The position numbers were made by a program, and so were the translations under genes. Below the pieces are notes generated by a model that ran no database searches, was not told the origin of the DNA, and worked only from the letters and a program-made list of their open reading frames with translations. This document shows positions 58,147 to 64,000 of a stretch of 64,000 nt of DNA, in pieces; position 1 is the first letter of the stretch, and each line of letters begins with the position of its first letter. Source of the DNA: Capillidium heterosporum (lineage: Eukaryota > Entomophthoromycota > Entomophthoromycetes > Entomophthorales > Capillidiaceae); assembly GCA_016630905.1 (NCBI GenBank), contig WBMQ01000003.1, forward strand, positions 124,001 through 188,000, read 5' to 3'.

Positions 58147-61100
58147 GTTTAAAGACTACTTTAAAACTGTCAGCTCGGTTTTTTCTATAATCGGGTCCAA
58201 TAGATATTAGTAAGAGTGAATGTATTTAGTACACGTTAAGTTATTAAATTTGTCAAAGCTCTTCTATTTTTTGAGAATGGGCTATTTGTAGTTCGAAGAA
58301 TGTGGGTATATATTTTATAGTTTTGCTTTTATATTCTTTGTTGCATCCAACTTAACTGCTTAGTATTGGATATTAATGTTACATTTGAGTTTTCTACGCT
58401 TTTATAGATATATAATTATCGAATTTCTTTTAGCTTCGTTTCTTTTAAAGTGATGAGATTCTTGATTGTAGATATACAATTTGAAATCTATTGACTATAA
58501 TTTTAATCAAACTTTTTGTTAATATCACAATTTTGTACTGGGATAAATACCTTTATTTATTAAAGATGTACTCACCCCAAACCTATAGGCAACTCTAGCA
58601 CCGTATAATAAATATCTATAAACAAGGACCTAAAATAGGGACTCTATTTGCGAGGTTAATAACAAAGTCTTATGATATAAAATATATATCCATTTTTGAA
58701 GACAATTTCCTGCCACTTTTATATAAACTAACACTATCAAGTCTATTTAATTTGATTTAGATACCGAATACATTCGAAAACGATCTCTTTGATTTAAAGA
58801 TGCTAGTTATGTAAAGAAATTACTATAAAGCCAACCTACATTCTAATTACAAAATTGCAAATCCTTCATAGATTTATACTGAAGTTTATATATAGATATT
58901 TTAAAGTAGTTTGCTGTAATATAAAAACTACAGTATCTTATGTATATATTAAATAAATTTATAATATCTTTAACATAAAAAGATTAAAAGTATATTTAAA
59001 AGTAGCCATATAACTATTGAACGGTGGTTTCCCAACACCCATTCACTATCTTGCTTCAGATAATAAGCTAAATTAACCGTTCCAAAGTATTGTGAAAGTT
59101 TCTACTTTAAATATGTGAAGTATTCTTTAAATTTTCTAGAACACTAATTTAATTTGAATTCAAACTTTTAGATGTATTCAACTTTAGCAAAACAAATCAT
59201 ACTTTAAAATTTCTCACTGGAAATCAAATCTAGTGTTTTTAGCACTATTGGAACAAGATGCTCAAGCTGTGCCTTTTGTACAAATGGAGTTCAACTTCAC
59301 ATTAGCTATAACAAAAGTACCTATACATACCTTTTTTGTAGTTTGTGCATATAAATTTGTAAAAAGGTACCTAGTTTATCGAAACAAAGTAATACTAATT
59401 TTGTAAAGCTTAATTTAAGTTGGAGCTGTAGGAAAGCTTCTATATCTATAGAAAATGTTATTAATAGCTAAGTTACAGGAATAATTTTAAATAATAATTA
59501 AACCTTTGGCTATCCTTTATACATTTGTACTCAAGTTTCAATAAGTAGATACTCCTTCAAAGGCAAATATATAAATCGATCAGTTAAATCAACCATGTTG
59601 CTTGGGTTCAAAAAACTATCACTTTGTCGAAAATTCTACAAGGATGAATTTATATTCCCCAGCATCTTTGTTGAACATTTACTAAAGCTGACTGATAGAA
59701 ACTTTACATTTTAAAAGTCTAGTGAAGGAAGACAGGCTGATCTTTAGCTTAACTTTCGGAAACAGATGCCAAAAGCTCTAAAAATATACTAAAAACCAAA
59801 CACCAAGCCACCATATAACGTATACAACAATTTAAGTTTGTATGGTCAAATCACCTTTTAAAATCAAGTCAAAGTATCTCGACTTTGCCAAGGAATAAAG
59901 TTTTGTCAATAAACTCAGCTTAGGAATCGGGCAGGAATTCGAGAACTTTTTTGGCAAAGATTGGCGAACACTAAGCCTTTCAGTTTTGGATATTCCTTAA
60001 TTATGGATTTTGGAATATATTATCTAGCCCCTAATAAGAAATTTCTAGCATTAAGATGGATATTTAGGTCATGGAGTTATTTCAAGCATACCAACTCTAT
60101 CCAACATTGACTTGGATATTAAATTGTATAACCGATCCGATGCCCCACTAAGCGAACATCCACCAAAATGAACTTTAAGTACAAGTGTTCTTGAATTTCG
60201 TTAAGAATGGACACGTGAAAGTCATGTTTATGCCACCATACCTATTTAATTGAGGATGTGTACTAGGCCTACCATTCATGGTTCTGAATTTAAGTTATGG
60301 AACCTTCTTACTGCACGGAGGTTTGTAGATGCTATCTATGCTCAAGCTCTAGTTGTTTTATCTCAAACAAAAGACGGTAAAAAGGATGTATAGACGTATA
60401 CACTAGTTACAAAGATATTTCATGAAAGTAGCAGTTGTAGTTCATATAGTATTTAAGAAACTCTAATGGATGCTGAAACTATCACTATATATAATATCCT
60501 GTAGTGATAAACGACTCTGTCCATTGAAGCATCAAAAATATAACTCATATCTCTATCAGAGTAACAGTCACATACTACACTCCAGCATTTATAAACCAAC
60601 CTATAGCCAAGTATTATAAAGCGGTATAAGGTTAAAACTCTACAATTAAAATATATACGCGTATAAACTAGCGTAATTAAACCATCCCTTAAGATTTCAA
60701 AATTACTAACTAGATATCCATATTATTAATCATCGCCATCCCTTTTACAAGAATAGGAGCTTGAATTTAAGGAATAGATATATTTGTAATATTGAAACTG
60801 CTTTTAAGGTATACAAGTTTTAGCGACAGTGCAAGAAAATACCGATTTGTACTTACATTTCCTCCCCTAGTTTTACATATTTCTTTCAATCTAACAACCA
60901 AATCTATATATGTATAAAAATAGAAATTTGATAGACTTTTCAATATATGAAGGATAACACTTAGTTGAAAAAGTTCTATAGAAGGAAAGTTGATAACTTC
61001 AACATATAGTTGTATCAGCAATTGACTTTGATATCCCTATAAACCTTAGCCCTAGCTTAGTTGATGATCTGTAGTTGATTGAAAATTTTGATTTATAGGT

Positions 61101-63615
61101 TTAGATTAGAGGTTAACGGTTTTTATTATTTAAACATTTAACCAGTCACAACTTTATGTAAATCTTCTACAGATATATCTATTTGAAACGCTTGCCAGTT
61201 GGCTTGATGTCCCACAGCTAATGGTTGCAGTGATACTTTTTCAATAAGTTACAGGTGCAACTACCTTATCGATCCCTATACCAATTTAACACTATTCAAA
61301 TACCAATGCCTATTTAGTATATGAACCCATATATCAGCATGCGTAAATGTGCCAATTTACAAAAATATACGATTCCTTTAAAAGTAATTGGAGTTGACAT
61401 AGGTATCGATAGGGCAGCTGCAGATGCTTAAAAATCACTTTCGTTAAAAGCTAGCAGGCTAGGTAGTAGGCATTTCAAGTACATTTAAAGTAATGGTAAT
61501 TTTGAAGTAGGCGCATCCTACCTAAGTTGATAAAAGCATGTGTACCAAAAAAGTATAGTGCAAATAAATAAACGTATTGTATATAGATATGAAAGCCACC
61601 AACTTAACTTATTATTCTATCTGAAATATATTAAAAGGTCGTAGTATCTCAAATTAACCCAACTCCATTTTGTATTAACGAAAGTTTTATAAAATGTAAA
61701 CTTTGGATATACCAGTCTAAGTAGATGTTACCAATAGTCGTCCCACTTCTATGGTCCGATTTCACTTTTACCTTTGCTTAGAGAGATAAAACGCTTAGGC
61801 GCTATGGAACAAGCGCTAGGCTTTTAGGTTGCCTCCTATCTTCAATATGCTGATGAAATAAGAGAAAAGGCTAAATATAGTTTTATGGAGCCAACTATTT
61901 GAACAAAAAATTAATGAGCAAACCAGTTTTGTCGAGATGTATAAGACTACTTTTGGAACTTCGAACTTCCGTACTTATCCAAAGTGAAAGTAGCTTTAAT
62001 ATCATATTCTGACAGTATGAGTACCAACAATAATAGGTATCGCCCTGTAGTGGGTCTGGGTCCACTAAACTAAAACAAGCCAAGCCAACGTCAGAGTCAG
62101 CATCCACCAGACTCAATTTCCAATAAATTTTGTCCGGAGGACCAGCACCCATCAACGCAAAATTTACGATTTCATCTGACAAGTAGGCCCACTACTGCTG
62201 CCCTATACTCTGAACCGATAAGCTAGTTAGAGTTTGCAGTTGAGCATATATAAAACAAGCTAGTTTATATGAACACAATGCCAACCCCAAACATCAAAGT
62301 CTTGACCTGGTGTGTAGTAGAAAATGGAGTATAGTCTAAGTAATAGGACAGGGTTCCGATATTGGGTATAAGTTAGTTTACCTGCAAGTTCCTGCTAAAA
62401 ATAAAGGTAGGTGCATCTCAAGTAACTTACTCTCGGGATTTGGGTTAAAAAAGTAAGGTTAGGTGCGCTTTGCTACATCTTTCTATCCAAGTTTCGAAAA
62501 GGAAATTGGGTTGGAATAAGGCAATTCATTCCAGATTACATCCAAGTATAAATTAAGTGCTAAAGTATAAAATATTGTGACCAATGTCGGCCTAATTGCC
62601 AATTAGTTAAGCCAATACTATTGGCTAAATTTTGTCTATTTATAAAGCAGGTTGATAATGAAGTTCAGCTGATAAGGATTTCCAATAGGAAGCTCCCATA
62701 TACCGAGTTCAACAAGCTAATGAATTTGTATGAAGCTGCAACTGCAGTTAAAGGCGGTCACACCCAACTCTGGCTTTGGACACCTGAAGTTCAAATCCAA
62801 CTTAAACTAACATTTGTAAGTTACTGTTTAGGTAGATTTGAGAACCAAATCGATACCAGTCACAGTGAGCACAAATTAGTTTTGTTATTGTAATGTCTTG
62901 ATTTGGACTTTAAATTTGAACATTTTGTTGGGCAAAGGGGGGACGGCTACAAACTTTTGAAAGTTGAGTGCTCGGGTTTAGCTCAACTTTAGCCTGTAGC
63001 TGTCTAAATACTGGTATTTGATAGAGAACTAAACTCGACAGGAATCTGTATATGAAGTTAAGGTTTTAACCCTCGATGATGGATTGAAAAGTCCCTTGCT
63101 GTAGAAGGCTTATGGAACTACAAATATATTATAGTTCTAAGTTCTTTATTGTTTGATTCAAAATGAAAGAACACTTGTAAAATTGAAAGAATCAAATCTA
63201 AGTTCCTATAAGCGTTGAGAACATCAATGGATCTAATATCGCATCGATATCTATTTTAGTAAAATAGATAGGGATAGGCCTATCCAATATATCCAAGTAT
63301 ACTTGTATACACTTAAACGTAGCAAAATAGATAGGGCACATATAATTAAAAAAAATCAGTTTTATTATTTAGAAGTTGAGGCGGAATTTTGGGAAGAAAA
63401 TATACAGGGTGATAAAATGAAATAAAGATGTTTTAAAGGGGAAGGGAAGAAGACTAACAGAATAACAAAACTAAAGGGTAGTCGCAACTTTGCCTTCAAA
63501 AAGAGTTCCTAAAGTCGCTGCAGCACAATCACCAGGAAGGTACCAAAACTTCAATAAAAACTCGCATCTAAAAGTAAAGCCACAACAAAAGAACAGGGGC
63601 AAGTTAAAACTCAGC
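58147..63615. other. 5.5-kb gene desert with coding-like scraps
   Basis: Mostly stop-rich AT sequence. At about 59930-60170, forward frames give DWRTLSLSVLDIP and PTLSNIDLDIKLYNRSD, faintly like the F-box leucine-rich repeats. At 62620-62817 there is an exon-like frame with a good donor (listed separately). At 62583-62625, CTAATTGCCAATTAG-type sequence recalls the Tc1 end region. The plus strand at 63240-63330 has short repeats (AAAATAGATAGG twice). None of these supports a gene. Confidence 0.45.
62620..62817 (+). pseudogene. Isolated exon-like fragment
   Basis: An open frame reads KQVDNEVQLIRISNRKLPYT, then FNKLMNLYEAATAVKGGH and WTPEVQIQLKLTF, and ends at a strong GTAAGT donor (62818). An acceptor-like AAGCAG lies near its start. 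It has no ATG and no partner exon nearby. It looks like a former coding exon, or one exon of a gene I could not assemble. No family is recognised. Confidence 0.3.
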
Positions 63616-64000
63616 CTAGATAGGTGTGACGCTAGAGTGGTTGGCGACATTTCGCTTACACCGCTTGGATAGTAGGTGACGCTTGTAGATGTCGGAGCGA
63701 TAGAACGACTTGTTACACTCTCTACACTCGTAGGGTCGTAGGTTGATGTGAGTGAGGACGTGGCGTCGCATCGAGTTCTTGCGTGAGAACTCGATACCGC
63801 AAACCGGGCAGGTGAAGCAGCCGACCGCCTTGGCACATAATGGGTTGGCACAGTTCTTCTTGCCACCACAACTGCATTTGTTGGTAGGGCACCTTCTAGC
63901 CTTCAATGCCCTAGGGGTAGGCTTTGTCGTAATTAGAGGCAGCTCCGGCTCCGGCTGTGTCAAGTTGACAAAAGGAGTCTCGGTGAAGGGAGTCTCTGGC
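63616..64000 (-). CDS. C2H2 zinc-finger protein (5' end beyond the window)
   Basis: The frame is open to the right edge, so the N-terminus lies outside the window. The visible 127 residues start PETPFTETPFVNLTQ. A Cys-rich patch (CPTNKCSCGGKKNCANPLC) precedes two zinc fingers. Finger 1 is FTCPVCGIEFSRKNSMRRH with VLTH, the standard C-x2-C-x12-H-x3-H. Finger 2 is YECRECNKSFYRSDIYKRH with LLSKRC, where the last ligand is Cys rather than His and is five residues away. The protein ends 15 residues later. It is probably a DNA-binding regulator. The partner and targets are unknown. Confidence 0.8.
   Translation of the reverse strand, partial: PETPFTETPFVNLTQPEPELPLITTKPTPRALKARRCPTNKCSCGGKKNCANPLCAKAVGCFTCPVCGIEFSRKNSMRRHVLTHINLRPYECRECNKSFYRSDIYKRHLLSKRCKRNVANHSSVTPI

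Noticed and set aside
59930-60180. Third copy of the F-box/LRR gene
   Set aside because: Two short look-alike runs (LSLSVLDIP, LSNIDLDI) are in order, but too weak and too leucine-biased to call homology by eye.
61895-62182. 95-residue minus-strand gene
   Set aside because: There is no ATG at its start, no recognisable motif and no splice partner.
1-64000. tRNA, rRNA, CRISPR arrays or bacterial-type operons
   Set aside because: No cloverleaf B-box-like sequence, rRNA-like block or regularly spaced repeat was seen on reading; the genes are intron-bearing and separately promoted.

Overview
This window is nuclear DNA of an AT-rich, intron-rich fungus. The genes carry many very short GT-AG introns (mostly about 36-100 nt) with TAAC/CTAAC-like branch sites. 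They encode typical fungal proteins: Zn2Cys6 and copper-fist regulators, the ERMES subunit Mdm34, a NuA4 Vid21/Eaf1 subunit and Bfr2. The mix, with F-box/leucine-rich genes, a PAS-GATA factor and low-GC spacers, would suit an early-diverging filamentous fungus (for example Zoopagomycota/Entomophthorales). That placement is an inference; nothing in the window fixes the species.

Layout. 0-6.4 kb: an F-box/leucine-rich protein gene, a decayed tandem copy of it, and RIB3 (riboflavin pathway). 8.4-10.5 kb: a secreted, cysteine-free, dibasic-rich protein and a duplicated promoter module with no intact gene behind it. 11.4-20.3 kb: U2SURP/SR140 (splicing), VID21/EAF1 (histone acetylation scaffold) and a convergent SET/NAP-type histone chaperone. 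21.5-29.8 kb: a small bZIP gene, then a large inverted repeat. Its arms carry two almost identical dead Tc1-like transposons around a small membrane-protein gene; a Zn2Cys6 regulator follows. 31.5-38.6 kb: a copper-fist regulator, MDM34, and a large RS-rich protein of unknown role. 42.3-49.9 kb: a PAS-GATA (White Collar-like) factor, GPATCH1, and the chaperonin subunit CCT6. 51.8-58.2 kb: a paralogue of the Zn2Cys6 regulator, BFR2, and NOP10. 58.2-63.6 kb is a gene desert with a few coding-like scraps. The window ends inside a C2H2 zinc-finger gene on the minus strand.

Together the genes do housekeeping work: splicing (U2SURP, GPATCH1, perhaps the RS protein), ribosome biogenesis (BFR2, NOP10), chromatin (VID21, SET/NAP), protein folding (CCT6), ER-mitochondria contact (MDM34) and vitamin synthesis (RIB3). 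Between them lie regulators and fast-evolving accessory loci. No operons, rRNA, tRNA or CRISPR were seen.

Most notable are the transposon-bearing inverted repeat whose two copies share the same disabling lesions, a CCT6 start codon that appears to be split by an intron, the twin 547-residue Zn2Cys6 regulators, the duplicated promoter module, and two conserved genes whose frames break at short G runs. Exon joins were inferred by eye from splice motifs and protein-family expectation, without transcript data.
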